A program made the position numbers and the translations under genes. 64,000 nt of DNA, from positions 55,293 to 119,292 of the forward strand of contig CAWJXM010000026.1 in NCBI GenBank assembly GCA_963846635.1. Direction: 5' to 3'. This stretch comes from AP-15 sp963846635. GTDB taxonomy: Bacteria; Pseudomonadota; Alphaproteobacteria; ATCC43930; CGMCC-115725. Shown here one piece after another: positions 36,132 to 45,213 of the stretch; position 1 is the first letter of the stretch, and each line of letters begins with the position of its first letter. Under the pieces are notes generated by a model. The model did no database searches, was not told where the DNA came from, and worked only from the letters and a program-made list of their open reading frames with translations.

Positions 36132-37841
36132 TCAGCCTGAGCCGGCCAGATCCTCCCGGAAATGTGTCAGCACTTGCTTGACTGGGTTCATCGCTGCCTG
36201 GCCAAGGCCGCAGATCGACGCATCACTCATCACGCGGGTCAGCTCCCCTAGCAATTCCTCGTCCCAATGCGGCGCCGTCATCAATTTGACGGCTTTTTCG
36301 GTGCCGGCGCGGCAGGGCGTGCATTGCCCGCAGCTCTCGTCTTCGAAAAAGCGCAGCAGGTTCAGCGCCACCGCCCTCATGTCATCCTTGTCGGACAATA
36401 CGATAACCGCCGCCGAGCCGATCAGGCAGCCATATGGTTCGAGCGTGCCGAAATCGAGCGGAATATCCGCCATTGCTGCTGGCAGGATGCCGCCCGAGGC
36501 GCCGCCCGGCAGATAGCCCTTAAAGACGTGGCCCTCGGCTATGCCGCCGCAATATTCGTCGATCAGCTGACGCGCGGTGATCCCGGCCGGGGCGAGCTTG
36601 ACGCCAGGATCGCGCACCCGCCCCGACACTGAAAAGGTGCGCAACCCTTTACGCCCGTTGCGGCCATGGCTGGTAAACCAGTCCGCGCCTTTCTCGACGA
36701 TATCGCGCACCCAGTAAAGGGTCTCCACATTGTTGCACAGGGTCGGGCGGCCAAAGAGTCCGACCTGCGCCGGATAGGGCGGGCGCTGGCGCGGCAATCC
36801 GCGCTTGCCCTCGATGCTTTCGAGCATCGCCGATTCCTCGCCGCAGATATAGGCGCCGGCGCCCCGGCGCAGGTGGATGCGCGCGTTTGAAGCAAGCCCA
36901 GCCTTTTCGACGGCAGCGATCTCGGTTTCCAGGATCGCGCGGCATTGCGGGTATTCGTCGCGCAGATAAAGGTAAATGTCAGCGGCCTCGACCGCCCAGG
37001 CAGCGATCAGCATGCCTTCGAGAAACCGGTGCGGGTCGGTTTCGAGGAAATGCCGGTCTTTGAAGGTGCCGGGCTCGCCCTCGTCGCCGTTGACAGCGAG
37101 CAACCGCGACCCCGGCTCCTGTCGTACCAGCCGCCATTTGCGTCCTGTCGGAAAACCGGCACCGCCGAGCCCGCGCAAGCCGGAATGTTCGAGCGCTTCG
37201 ATCACCTGATCGCGGGTGCGCTCGCCGGTGACGCAGGATTGCAGCAGGCGATAACCGCCCTCGGCGCGATAGGCCTCAAGCTCAATATGGGACGGGACAA
37301 TCGGATGGGTGGCACCGGCAGTAACCGCGGCCGTAACCGCGGCCGGGGTTGCATGCTCGTGCAGGGCATGGCCGATCGCGACCACCGGAGCGCGATGACA
37401 GCCGCCCATGCATGGCGCGCGCACGACCCTGACCCCGTCGCCGAGCCGGGTCTGCAGATCGGCGAGGAGCTGTGCCGCACCGGCGAGCTCGCAGCTGAGG
37501 CTGTCACAGACGCGCACGGTCAAAGGCGGCGGCGGTTTCTCGCCGTCCATGACGATGTCGAAATGGGCGTAGAACGAGGCGACCTCGTATACCTCGACCA
37601 GCGCCAGCCGCATCTCTTCGGCCAGCGCCGCCATATGGCGCGCATGCAGACACCCGTAATGGTCCTGCAGCAGATGCAGATGCTCGATCAGCAGATCGCG
37701 GCGGCGCTCGCGCTCGCCGAGCAATGCCTGGACCTCAGCCAGCGCTGCGGGATCGACCTGACGGCCTTTCGGATGATCAGGCCCGCGCCGGCGGCCCGAC
37801 CCCGGATGAATGCGCCGGTCATGTTTCAGCAAGGATTGCAT
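36132..37841 (-). CDS. NuoE-NuoF-type fusion (NADH-binding/formate dehydrogenase beta-like subunit)
   Basis: 569 residues from the ATG at 37841. N-terminal NuoE-like thioredoxin fold with a 2Fe-2S set VCDSLSC and APCMGGCHR (about residues 108-160). NuoF-like part: NADH loop GLGGAGFPTGRKW, FMN region AVNGDEGEPGTFKDR, AGAYICGEESAMLESIEG, and the 4Fe-4S motif CGQCTPC near the end. Such fusions serve soluble NAD-linked formate dehydrogenases and hydrogenases. The upstream open frame to 37922 is a translation of a hairpin repeat and is excluded. Partner catalytic subunit may be the Mo protein at 29231-31291 (inference). Confidence 0.9.
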   Translation of the reverse strand: MQSLLKHDRRIHPGSGRRRGPDHPKGRQVDPAALAEVQALLGERERRRDLLIEHLHLLQDHYGCLHARHMAALAEEMRLALVEVYEVASFYAHFDIVMDGEKPPPPLTVRVCDSLSCELAGAAQLLADLQTRLGDGVRVVRAPCMGGCHRAPVVAIGHALHEHATPAAVTAAVTAGATHPIVPSHIELEAYRAEGGYRLLQSCVTGERTRDQVIEALEHSGLRGLGGAGFPTGRKWRLVRQEPGSRLLAVNGDEGEPGTFKDRHFLETDPHRFLEGMLIAAWAVEAADIYLYLRDEYPQCRAILETEIAAVEKAGLASNARIHLRRGAGAYICGEESAMLESIEGKRGLPRQRPPYPAQVGLFGRPTLCNNVETLYWVRDIVEKGADWFTSHGRNGRKGLRTFSVSGRVRDPGVKLAPAGITARQLIDEYCGGIAEGHVFKGYLPGGASGGILPAAMADIPLDFGTLEPYGCLIGSAAVIVLSDKDDMRAVALNLLRFFEDESCGQCTPCRAGTEKAVKLMTAPHWDEELLGELTRVMSDASICGLGQAAMNPVKQVLTHFREDLAGSG

Positions 37842-37851
37842 TTGAATAACC

Positions 37852-38139
37852 GTAGGATGGGTTGGGCGCAGCGAAACCCATCGCGCCTGTCGACGCTTCG
37901 ATCCGCGCGCCCCGACGCCCAAAATCTAGAGACCGTAACGGAAGGGGCGAAGGCATTTAAACCGTCCCGGCAAAACCAAGATAAACAATTCTGACGTCTG
38001 GCCCGTGTTACCCTGACGATGTTTCCAGAGAAAGGCATAGCCTCATAGACCACGTGTGCCACAGGGCTCTGCCCTCCCTCGATATTCGCCTTCGCGCTGA
38101 GCAGGGTGATGGGTTTCGCTTTCGCTCAACCCATCCTAC
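37852..38139. repeat. Two half-copies of the REP-like repeat facing each other
   Basis: GTAGGATGGGTTGGGCGCAG starts at 37852, and the opposite end TTTCGCTCAACCCATCCTAC closes at 38139. They match the left and right arms of the repeats at 8014 and 9230 but lie ~225 bases apart, as if a copy had been split or two copies recombined. The bases between (37883-38107) hold no gene and may carry the promoter of the NuoE-NuoF gene. Confidence 0.6.
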
Positions 38140-38172
38140 GATACTCCTCGGCTGCGAGCGTCGGTGCAATCA

Positions 38173-39402
38173 TCACACCGCCTTTTCCTCGCGCAATTTC
38201 ACGATCTCGTCACCGCTGTAGCCGAGCCAGCCGAGGATTTCGTCGGTGTGTTCGCCCAACAAGGGCGAGCGTTTCACTTCGATCGGCGAGTCCGAGAGGT
38301 TGATCGGCGAGCCGACCTGGACATAACGGCCACGGGTCGGATGATCGACTTCGACCAGATAGCCGCGCTCGTAAAGCGACCTGTCCTCGTAAATGTCCTT
38401 CATTGACAGGATCGGGCCGCACGGCACGTCGACCTCGTTCAAGGCTTGCATGACCTCGAATTTAGTCTTGGTCATCGTCCACTTCTCGATGATCGAGAAG
38501 CATTCCGGAATTTTCGGCAACCGCGCCTGCGGCGTCGCATAGCCGGGATCGTCGATCAGCTCCTCACGCCCACAGAGCCGCATCAGCGGTTCCCAGCTCG
38601 GCGGCTGGATGATCACATAGACCCAGTCGTTGGGGCCGCCCGGCGCACAGCGCAGTGCCGCTCCCGGCTGGCCGCCGCCCGACGCATTGCCGGCGCGCGG
38701 CACCTCGTCACCGAACTCCTTGTTCGGGTATTCGGGCAGCGGGCCGTGCTGCAGGCGCTGCTGGTCGCGCATCTTGACCCGGCAGAGATTCAAGACGGCA
38801 TCGGTCATCGCCACCTCGACGCGCTGACCGCGGCCGGTGCGCTCGCGCTGATAGAGCGCGGCGAGAATGCCGGCAATCGTGTGCACACCGGTGCCGCTGT
38901 CCCCGATCTGCGCGCCGGTGACGGTCGGCGGGCCGTCTTCCCAGCCGGTCGTGCTCGCCGCGCCGCCCATGCATTGCGCGACGTTCTCATAGGCCTTGCA
39001 ATCCGCGTAGGGTCCTGGGCCAAACCCCTTGATCGAGGCGTAAATGACCCGCGGGTTCAATTCCTGGAACCGCTCCCAGGTGAAGCCCTGCCGATCGAGC
39101 ACCCCCGGCCCGAAATTTTCCAGGATCACGTCGCAGCGTTTGACGAGATCCTCGATGATCCGGCGGCCGCCCGGCGCCTTCAGATTGACCGTGATGCTGC
39201 GCTTGTTCGAATTCAGCATTGTGAAGTAGAGGCTGTCGGCGCCTTTGACGTCCTGCAACTGGCCGCGCGTGATGTCGCCGCGGCCGGGCATTTCGATCTT
39301 GATCACGTCGGCACCCATCCACGCCAGGAGTTGCGTGCCGGTCGGCCCCGCCTGCACATGGCTCAGATCAAGAACCCGCACACCTTCCAGTGCTTTACTC
39401 AT
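38173..39402 (-). CDS. frc: Formyl-CoA:oxalate CoA-transferase (class III)
   Basis: Moves CoA from formyl-CoA to oxalate, giving oxalyl-CoA and formate. 409 residues. The start MSKALEGVRVLDLSHVQAGP, TQLLAWMGADVIKIEMPGRG, and the catalytic Asp region QIGDSGTGVHTI are typical, as are RRIIEDLVKRCDVILENFGP and the C-terminal LLGEHTDEILGWLGY. A different class III CoA-transferase cannot be ruled out, but the oxalyl-CoA decarboxylase 3 kb away supports frc. A repeat lies just upstream, then the GntR gene in the same direction. Confidence 0.88.
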   Translation of the reverse strand: MSKALEGVRVLDLSHVQAGPTGTQLLAWMGADVIKIEMPGRGDITRGQLQDVKGADSLYFTMLNSNKRSITVNLKAPGGRRIIEDLVKRCDVILENFGPGVLDRQGFTWERFQELNPRVIYASIKGFGPGPYADCKAYENVAQCMGGAASTTGWEDGPPTVTGAQIGDSGTGVHTIAGILAALYQRERTGRGQRVEVAMTDAVLNLCRVKMRDQQRLQHGPLPEYPNKEFGDEVPRAGNASGGGQPGAALRCAPGGPNDWVYVIIQPPSWEPLMRLCGREELIDDPGYATPQARLPKIPECFSIIEKWTMTKTKFEVMQALNEVDVPCGPILSMKDIYEDRSLYERGYLVEVDHPTRGRYVQVGSPINLSDSPIEVKRSPLLGEHTDEILGWLGYSGDEIVKLREEKAV

Positions 39403-39422
39403 ATCCCAGTTCCTATCACGGC

Positions 39423-39499
39423 GTCATTCCCGCGAAAGCGAGAATCCAGGCCTCAGGCCAGAGCTGCAGTCCTGGACCCCCGCTTGGCGCGGGGGTGAC
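39423..39499. repeat. Intergenic hairpin repeat, copy beside frc
   Basis: Left arm GTCATTCCCGCGAAAGCGAG and right arm CGCTTGGCGCGGGGGTGACG; same family as 23960-24061. It lies between the frc start and the GntR-family gene end and may terminate the latter. Confidence 0.65.
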
Positions 39500-39513
39500 G
39501 GTTGGGGTGAAAC

Positions 39514-40269
39514 TTAAACATCCTCGCGCGCCGTATCGAGAAAATCGCCGTGCTGCTCGACATGCGCGGCAAGCCCCAGCGTGTGCTCGCGCGCCAGTCG
39601 CTCGGTGAGTTCAGGGTCGCGGCGTTCGAGTGCCTCGATGATGCGCATATGGTCGATGATCGAGCGCGCGGCACGATTATCCTGATGGATCGTGATCTTG
39701 CGGATCGCGCGCATGTGAATGAACAGGTTCGCGGTCATCTCGGCAATCAGAGAACACCCGCTCATCCGGATGATCGCCTGGTGAAAGGCGATATTGGCGT
39801 CGGAATATTCCTCGAGCCGCTCGCCGCCGCCGTTTTGCCCATCGGGGCTGTTGTGAAACGCATCCATCAGGCGGCGCAATTCGTGAATGTCGTCATCGGC
39901 CGCGTTGAGCGCGGCGAGCCGCGCCGCCATGCTTTCAAGCGCCGCCATGACCGTGATCATCTCAACGATCTCGCGCTTGGTCTTACGCACGACATAGACG
40001 CCCCGGCGCGGACGGGTGCGGACAAAGCCCTCCTGCTCCAACAGGGTCATCGCCTCGCGGATCGGTGTGCGACTGACCCCGAGACCCTCGGACAAGCGCC
40101 GCTCGTCGAGCCGGATCTCGTGCGCGTGGTCATAAATGTCCATCGCAGTGATCGCCCGCTTCAGCGCGGCATACGCTTCCTTGGCGTAGGTGGTGCCGGT
40201 ATCGAGCCGCGGCACGTCGAGCGCGGGCCGCTCTAACTTTTCGGCAGGGCGCGGGCTGGCTTCGGACAT
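39514..40269 (-). CDS. GntR-family (FCD) transcriptional regulator
   Basis: 251 residues from the ATG at 40269. N-terminal winged helix: AYAALKRAITAMDIY through LSEGLGVSRTPIREAMTLLE, QEGFVRTRPRRGVYVV. C-terminal all-helical FCD ligand domain with metal-binding-type residues: DANIAFHQAIIRMSG, His in EHTLGLAAHVEQHGDF. Regulators of this group respond to small organic acids. Its position next to frc suggests control of oxalate genes. A perfect 10-base palindrome, a likely autoregulatory operator, lies 14 bases before its start. Confidence 0.9.
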   Translation of the reverse strand: MSEASPRPAEKLERPALDVPRLDTGTTYAKEAYAALKRAITAMDIYDHAHEIRLDERRLSEGLGVSRTPIREAMTLLEQEGFVRTRPRRGVYVVRKTKREIVEMITVMAALESMAARLAALNAADDDIHELRRLMDAFHNSPDGQNGGGERLEEYSDANIAFHQAIIRMSGCSLIAEMTANLFIHMRAIRKITIHQDNRAARSIIDHMRIIEALERRDPELTERLAREHTLGLAAHVEQHGDFLDTAREDV

Positions 40270-40282
40270 TGTCCGAGGTATA

Positions 40283-40292
40283 TGGTATACCA
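40283..40292. promoter_or_regulatory. Putative GntR/FCD operator
   Basis: Perfect palindrome TGGTATACCA directly upstream of the regulator gene. FCD-type GntR proteins (for example FadR) favour TGGT-Nx-ACCA half-sites. I did not see the same sequence before frc or the decarboxylase gene. Confidence 0.6.
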
Positions 40293-40468
40293 GACTGCTC
40301 CGCAACCCGCTTTTGCGGCCCGGAGGTGAGAGATCCTGGATTCTGGCCCTTCAGGTCTGATGGCCAACGGTGGGGTAGCGTCAGGTGCGGACATTCACCA
40401 CAAACGTGACCAATTAACGCCTCGCCGGCACGAGACTCCCAGATTGCACCTGGGATTTCTGCCGGTGG

Positions 40469-41293
40469 CTAGCTTTTTATGAACGCTAACAGATCGGAAT
40501 TGATCGTGTCCGCTTCGGTAGTGGGCATGCCGTGGGGGAAGCCCTTGTAGGTTTTCAGGGTTCCGTTCTTTAGCAGCTTATGGGACAGCGGTCCGGCGGC
40601 GACATAGGGCACGATCTGGTCGTCTTCGCTATGCATGACCAATACCGGGACGGTGATCTTCTTGAGATCTTCCGTGAAATCGGTCTGCGAGAAGGCCACG
40701 ATACCGTCGTAATGCGCCTTGGCGCCGCCCATCATGCCCTGGCGCCACCAATTCTGGATGACCGCCTCCGAGGCTTTGGCGCCCGGCCGGTTGTAGCCGT
40801 AGAAAGGGCCCGCCGCCACGTCGCGATAGAATTGTGAACGGTTGGCGGCGAGTTGCGCCTGCAGGTCATCAAACACCTCCTTGGGAAGGCCGAGCGAATT
40901 GGCCGCGGTCCTCACCATCAGCGGCGGCACCGCGCTGATCAGCGCTGCCTTGGCCACCCGGCTTTCGCCATGCCGTCCCAGATAGCGCGCCACCTCGCCG
41001 CCGCCGGTGGAATGGCCGACATGGATGGCATTGTTCAGATCGAGATGCGCCGTCAGAGCCGCCAGGTCGTCGGCATAATGGTCCATGTCGTGGCCGTCGG
41101 CGGTCTGGGTCGAGCGACCATGGCCACGGCGGTCATGGGCGATAACGCGATAGCCATGATGCAGGAAGAACAGCAACTGCGCGTCCCAATCATCGGCCGA
41201 CAGCGGCCAGCCGTGGCTGAACACGATCGGCTGGCCCGAACCCCAATCCTTGTAGAAAATCTCGATGCCGTCCTTAGTGGTAATGGTGGGCAT
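40469..41293 (-). CDS. Alpha/beta hydrolase, non-heme chloroperoxidase type
   Basis: 274 residues. Catalytic triad: nucleophile Ser in GHSTGGGE (about residue 97), Asp in MHSEDDQIVP (about 225), His in KGFPHGMPTT (about 254). The start MPTITTKDGIEIFYKDWG and the oxyanion region VFSHGWPLSADDW are typical of cofactor-free haloperoxidases/perhydrolases. These enzymes mainly hydrolyse esters; peroxide-linked halogenation is a side reaction. Full length. A catalase-like gene lies just downstream in the same orientation on the other side of a short gap, perhaps linked by peroxide chemistry (inference). Confidence 0.9.
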   Translation of the reverse strand: MPTITTKDGIEIFYKDWGSGQPIVFSHGWPLSADDWDAQLLFFLHHGYRVIAHDRRGHGRSTQTADGHDMDHYADDLAALTAHLDLNNAIHVGHSTGGGEVARYLGRHGESRVAKAALISAVPPLMVRTAANSLGLPKEVFDDLQAQLAANRSQFYRDVAAGPFYGYNRPGAKASEAVIQNWWRQGMMGGAKAHYDGIVAFSQTDFTEDLKKITVPVLVMHSEDDQIVPYVAAGPLSHKLLKNGTLKTYKGFPHGMPTTEADTINSDLLAFIKS

Positions 41294-41452
41294 GTGAACT
41301 CCTGTAAAACGGGTGGTGGCCGTTCCAATTAGAGCACATCTAAGCTATCCCCGTCAGGGAACGAAGCGAGCATAAGGCGGGTGCAACCCGCCGTCCCGGT
41401 CGCGGTGCACGGCGGGCCGGGCTTGCGCTCCGCCCGCCCTACGTTTGCTCGG

Positions 41453-42409
41453 CTAATGCTCGCCGGCCGATCTGCGCCGCCTCCCGGACATCAGATAGAT
41501 ATTGGCTCGCGGCTCGAAGAGAGGATCGGCCGAGGCTTCGATGCCATCCACCCGCGGGATCGGATCGAAGATGATGTGTTGCTGCTCGCTGGCGTCGTTC
41601 GGGGCAATTTCCTGCAAGCTGATTTCGCCGAATGCGAGTTGAGGATGCTCCTCGGGCCAGCGGATAGTGGCGTCGTCAATCGTGTCACCATCTTCCGCCA
41701 ACTGTACGGCCACGCGAAACCTAATGGGTTCCTTTGCCACTCGCTCTTTGATTTCCTCGAACAGGAAGTTTGGACTGCGTGTGGCGGCTTCGGCCTCGCC
41801 CAGATATTCGTTGCCTGCTGCAGGCAGTATCCGGTAGCGCCCGTATCGGCTGATACCCTCCGCGTTGGTAAACTTGAATGCGGATACTGCGAAAAACGAC
41901 TCTCTCGCAAAGCTGGTCGGGATGGGCTTGGGAATCTGAACAAATGTCAAAGCCGCGGGATGCGCGCCAAGAAACTGCTCAATGGCATTCGGGTGCGGCC
42001 CCGCGGGGTCGGTGGCAATCAATGCATTGAGGAACTCCAGGAGCCCTTCCGCGGTGCGCGCGGGGAAGGCGTCGACCGAATGAGCGATGATGTCGGTGTG
42101 AACATGCTCAGCAAGGTGGAAGCGAACCGCAAAGCCGCGAGGGCCAGCACCCTGCGGGTCATTATCGACAACACTCGGGATTCCCGCGAAGTTCGAGAAG
42201 CGGACCGTTACCGGAGTGGACTTCGCATGCAGATGCGGTGCCCGTGTAAGCGAAGCGGCTGGTGACGACGGCGTAAACACCCCTGTCAGCAGGACACCCT
42301 TCGCATGCACGGGTCTGACCCCCAGATGAACACCGCCATTAACCTTGTCGAACGTTTCAATGACTTCCCGGCTCAAAGCCAAGAGTTGTTCGTCCGTCGT
42401 CAGGGGCAT
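41453..42409 (-). CDS. Catalase-family (small heme) protein
   Basis: 318 residues, shorter than classic catalases (~480+) and like the catalase-related peroxidase (SrpA-like) group. The distal His lies in GVHLGVRPVHAKGVLL; HAKSTPVTVRFSNFAGIPSV and GAGPRGFAVRFHLA match the family's beta-barrel strands. The proximal Tyr probably lies in EPRANIYLMSGRRRR at the C-terminus. No signal peptide is evident. Would break down or use H2O2. A good hypothesis, not checked for heme. Confidence 0.8.
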   Translation of the reverse strand: MPLTTDEQLLALSREVIETFDKVNGGVHLGVRPVHAKGVLLTGVFTPSSPAASLTRAPHLHAKSTPVTVRFSNFAGIPSVVDNDPQGAGPRGFAVRFHLAEHVHTDIIAHSVDAFPARTAEGLLEFLNALIATDPAGPHPNAIEQFLGAHPAALTFVQIPKPIPTSFARESFFAVSAFKFTNAEGISRYGRYRILPAAGNEYLGEAEAATRSPNFLFEEIKERVAKEPIRFRVAVQLAEDGDTIDDATIRWPEEHPQLAFGEISLQEIAPNDASEQQHIIFDPIPRVDGIEASADPLFEPRANIYLMSGRRRRSAGEH

Positions 42410-42532
42410 GGCTTGGTTCTCCGTCTAACGAATTTACCTTCTACCACCGAGGCGACTCGCCGCAGAGATTAATGCTATAGGACGGAAAACGCGGCTAGCG
42501 CCGATCATTTCGGGCGAAACGGCTCTGGAAGG

Positions 42533-44255
42533 GTGAACGATATGAGCGCAGCGGGAATGCCGGAAGATATGCCAGGCAATATGACGGATGGCTTCCACCT
42601 GGTGGTGGAGGCGCTGAAGCTGAACGGAGTCGACACGATCTTTGGGGTGGCCGGCATCCCGATTACCGATCTGCTGCGCTTGGCGCAGGCGGAAGGGATC
42701 CGATATTTCGGCTTTCGCCACGAGCAGTCGGCCGGAAACGCGGCCGCGATCGCCGGATTCCTGACCCAGAAGCCGGGGATCTGCATGACCGTCTCGGCCC
42801 CCGGCTTTCTCAACGGGATGGTCGCCTTGGCCAACGCCACGACCAATTGTTTCCCGATGATCCTGATCAGCGGGTCGAGCGACCGGGCGATCGTCGATCT
42901 CGAGCAAGGCGATTACGAAGAGCTCGACCAGCTGAATGCCGCCAGGCCCTATGCCAAGGCGGCCTACCGGATCAACCGGCCGCAGGATATCGGCGTCGGG
43001 ATTGCGCGGGCGATCCGCGCTGCCGTCTCCGGCCGGCCGGGCGGCGTCTATCTCGATTTGACCGCGGAGGTGCTGGGCTCGGCCCTCGATGTCGAGACGG
43101 CAAAGAAATCGCTCGTCAAGGTCATTGACCCGGCGCCGCCGCAGCCACCGGCTCCGGAAGCCATTGCGCGCGCCATCGAATTGTTGGCGTCGGCGCAGCG
43201 CCCGCTCGCGATCCTCGGCAAGGGTGCCGCTTATGCGCGGGCGGAAGAGGAAATCCGGTCGTTCATCGAGACCACCGGAATTCCGTTTCTGCCGATGTCG
43301 ATGGCCAAGGGCCTTCTGCCCGACGATCATCCGCAATCGGCAGCCGCCGCCCGCTCCTACGCGATCGGCAATGCCGATGTCGTATTGCTGGCCGGGGCCC
43401 GCCTCAATTGGCTGTTGTCGCATGGCCGACCGCCGCTATGGTCCGAAGGCACGCGGCTTGTCCAGATCGATATCTCGCCAACCGAGATCGACAGCAATCG
43501 GGCGATCGCGGCTCCGGTCGTCGGCGATATCAAATCGGTTTTCGCGGCCCTCAACGCCGTCGATGAAGCCCGGACAAATCAAGCGTCAGCCGGCCTGGAT
43601 CGACGAGATCGGCCGGCGCAAGCAGCAGAACGTCGAACGCATGGCGGCGCGGCTCAATGCCGATCCGAGCCCGATGAATTTTTCGAGCGCGCTGCGCGCC
43701 GTCCGCAACGCACTTGGCACCCGGCCGGATGTCTATATCGTCAATGAAGGCGCCAATACCCTCGACTTTGCCCGCAACATCATCGACATGAGTGTGCCGC
43801 GTCACCGGCTCGACAGCGGCACCTGGGGCGTCATGGGGATCGGGATGGGCTATGCGATCGGTGCCGCCGCTGTGACCGGCAAGCCTGTCATTGCGATCGA
43901 GGGCGACAGCGCCTTTGGCTTTAGCGGCATGGAGATCGAAACGATCTGCCGCTATGAGCTGCCGGTGGTCACGGTAATCTTTAACAATAACGGCGTGTAT
44001 CGCGGCGACCCGGCCGGCAGTGCATATTCGCCGACCGGCCTCCTGCGGGATGCGCGCTACAACAAAATAATCGAGGCGTTCGGCGGAGCCGGCTACCACG
44101 TGACCGATACGCCCGGCCTCACCAAGGCGCTGAGCGATGCGCTTGCGTCAGGAAAGCCGGCGCTGATCAACGCCGTCATCGACCCGACCGCCGGCACCGA
44201 AAGCGGGCACATCCAGAGCCTCAACCCGCGCAGTGCCGTCGCCCAGAGGGCATAG
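42533..44255 (+). CDS. oxc: Oxalyl-CoA decarboxylase (contains +1 frameshift)
   Basis: Thiamine-diphosphate enzyme converting oxalyl-CoA to formyl-CoA and CO2; ~573 residues. The first part (from 42533 GTG or 42542 ATG) has GFRHEQSAGNAAAIAGFLTQ with the cofactor-activating Glu and continues through the central domain to AALNAVDEA. The second part, in the next frame, reads GQIKRQPAWIDEIGRRK and ends with the ThDP motif GDSAFGFSGMEIETICRYEL ... NNNGVYRGD. Removing one C of the CCC at 43569-43571 joins them exactly. Likely a consensus error, else a broken gene. Works with frc. Confidence 0.92.
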
Positions 44256-44321
44256 CCTACGTTCTCCGCCGCGACCGCTGGGCATCGGCCTGCGCGGACC
44301 ATTCTGCGAAGGATTACTCGG

Positions 44322-44425
44322 ATCTTCGTCACACCGGCCCACGGGTCCGGCCTTGGGCCGGTGTGAGGATAAACTCCGGCCGGTGCCCATGGCTGAAATG
44401 GATCCCGGCCTGCGCCGGGATGACG
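44322..44425. repeat. Two hairpins after the decarboxylase gene
   Basis: CACACCGGCCC/GGGCCGGTGTG with an inner CCGG-rich turn, then GGATCCCGGCCTGCGCCGGGATGACGA. They lie in the 271-base gap 44256-44526, which has no other feature I can name, and can act as a bidirectional terminator between the converging genes. Confidence 0.55.
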
Positions 44426-44526
44426 AGGCCGGGAAATCCCTGGTTAAGGCGTTGGCGCTTGGGCGACTACCGGTTAGTCCGCCTCCCCGCGGTCGAAGCG
44501 GGGGCGGCGGCCGGAGCGTGCTGCGT

Positions 44527-45135
44527 CTAGCGCAGCGGCGAGAACGACGCCGGGACGACCAGCATATTCTCCTGCTTGATGAACATGCCGCGGGTGGCGG
44601 GCGGCCAGCTGCCGTCCTTGCGCGATTCCTCGCGGATGCGGGCGCGCTCATTGGCGTCCTTGTAGGCCCAGATATGGATCCACTGGTTCAACGGGCCTAA
44701 CTCGGTATGGCCTGCGGCGGCTAATGGCGACAGTTTGGTCCGCCCCTCGATCCGCTCGGCCCAGCGCTCGATGACGGTCGGGGCCGATCCGGGGAGCATC
44801 GTGTAGGTACGGATCTCATACAGGTTACCGTGCTGGCGCGGCGTAAAGGCCGGGCAGAACGGGGCCGCGATGACGATCTTGCTCTCCATCTCGACGATGA
44901 ATTCCTGGATCTTTGGCGGCCAGTTCGGGATCGACTGCGAGCGCACCCGCGTGCGATGCTGCAGATCGTCATAGGGCCAGATGTGGATGATGTGGTTCAG
45001 CGGCCCAACTTCGGTGTGAAAGAAGGCGCCGAGCGGCGACACCTTGACGCGTTCGGTGAGGGCTTCGCCAAAGCGCTTCTCGGCCTCCGGCACCGACCCC
45101 GGCTGCAGCCGGTAGGTGCGCATCTCAAAGATCAT
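44527..45135 (-). CDS. Two-domain NIPSNAP-family protein
   Basis: 202 residues from the ATG at 45135. Two repeats of the NIPSNAP ferredoxin-like fold: MIFEMRTYRLQPGSVPEAEK with FHTEVGPLNHIIHIWPYDDL, and LYEIRTYTMLPGSAPTVIER with GHTELGPLNQWIHIWAYKDA. Function of bacterial members is unclear; related stress-responsive dimeric folds bind small substrates. A longer open start at 45198 adds a non-homologous stretch and is rejected. Confidence 0.9.
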   Translation of the reverse strand: MIFEMRTYRLQPGSVPEAEKRFGEALTERVKVSPLGAFFHTEVGPLNHIIHIWPYDDLQHRTRVRSQSIPNWPPKIQEFIVEMESKIVIAAPFCPAFTPRQHGNLYEIRTYTMLPGSAPTVIERWAERIEGRTKLSPLAAAGHTELGPLNQWIHIWAYKDANERARIREESRKDGSWPPATRGMFIKQENMLVVPASFSPLR

Positions 45136-45213
45136 CGACCTGCTCCCCAATGAAGTTATCGGCGCGGCGCATTGTAGAGGTGCCGGGGAGCAAGTCAAAC
45201 CCGGTCCCCGCCG

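Noticed and set aside
37842..37922. 27-residue N-terminal extension of the NuoE-NuoF fusion
   Set aside because: It is a translation of a hairpin repeat; the ATG at 37841 fits the family start.
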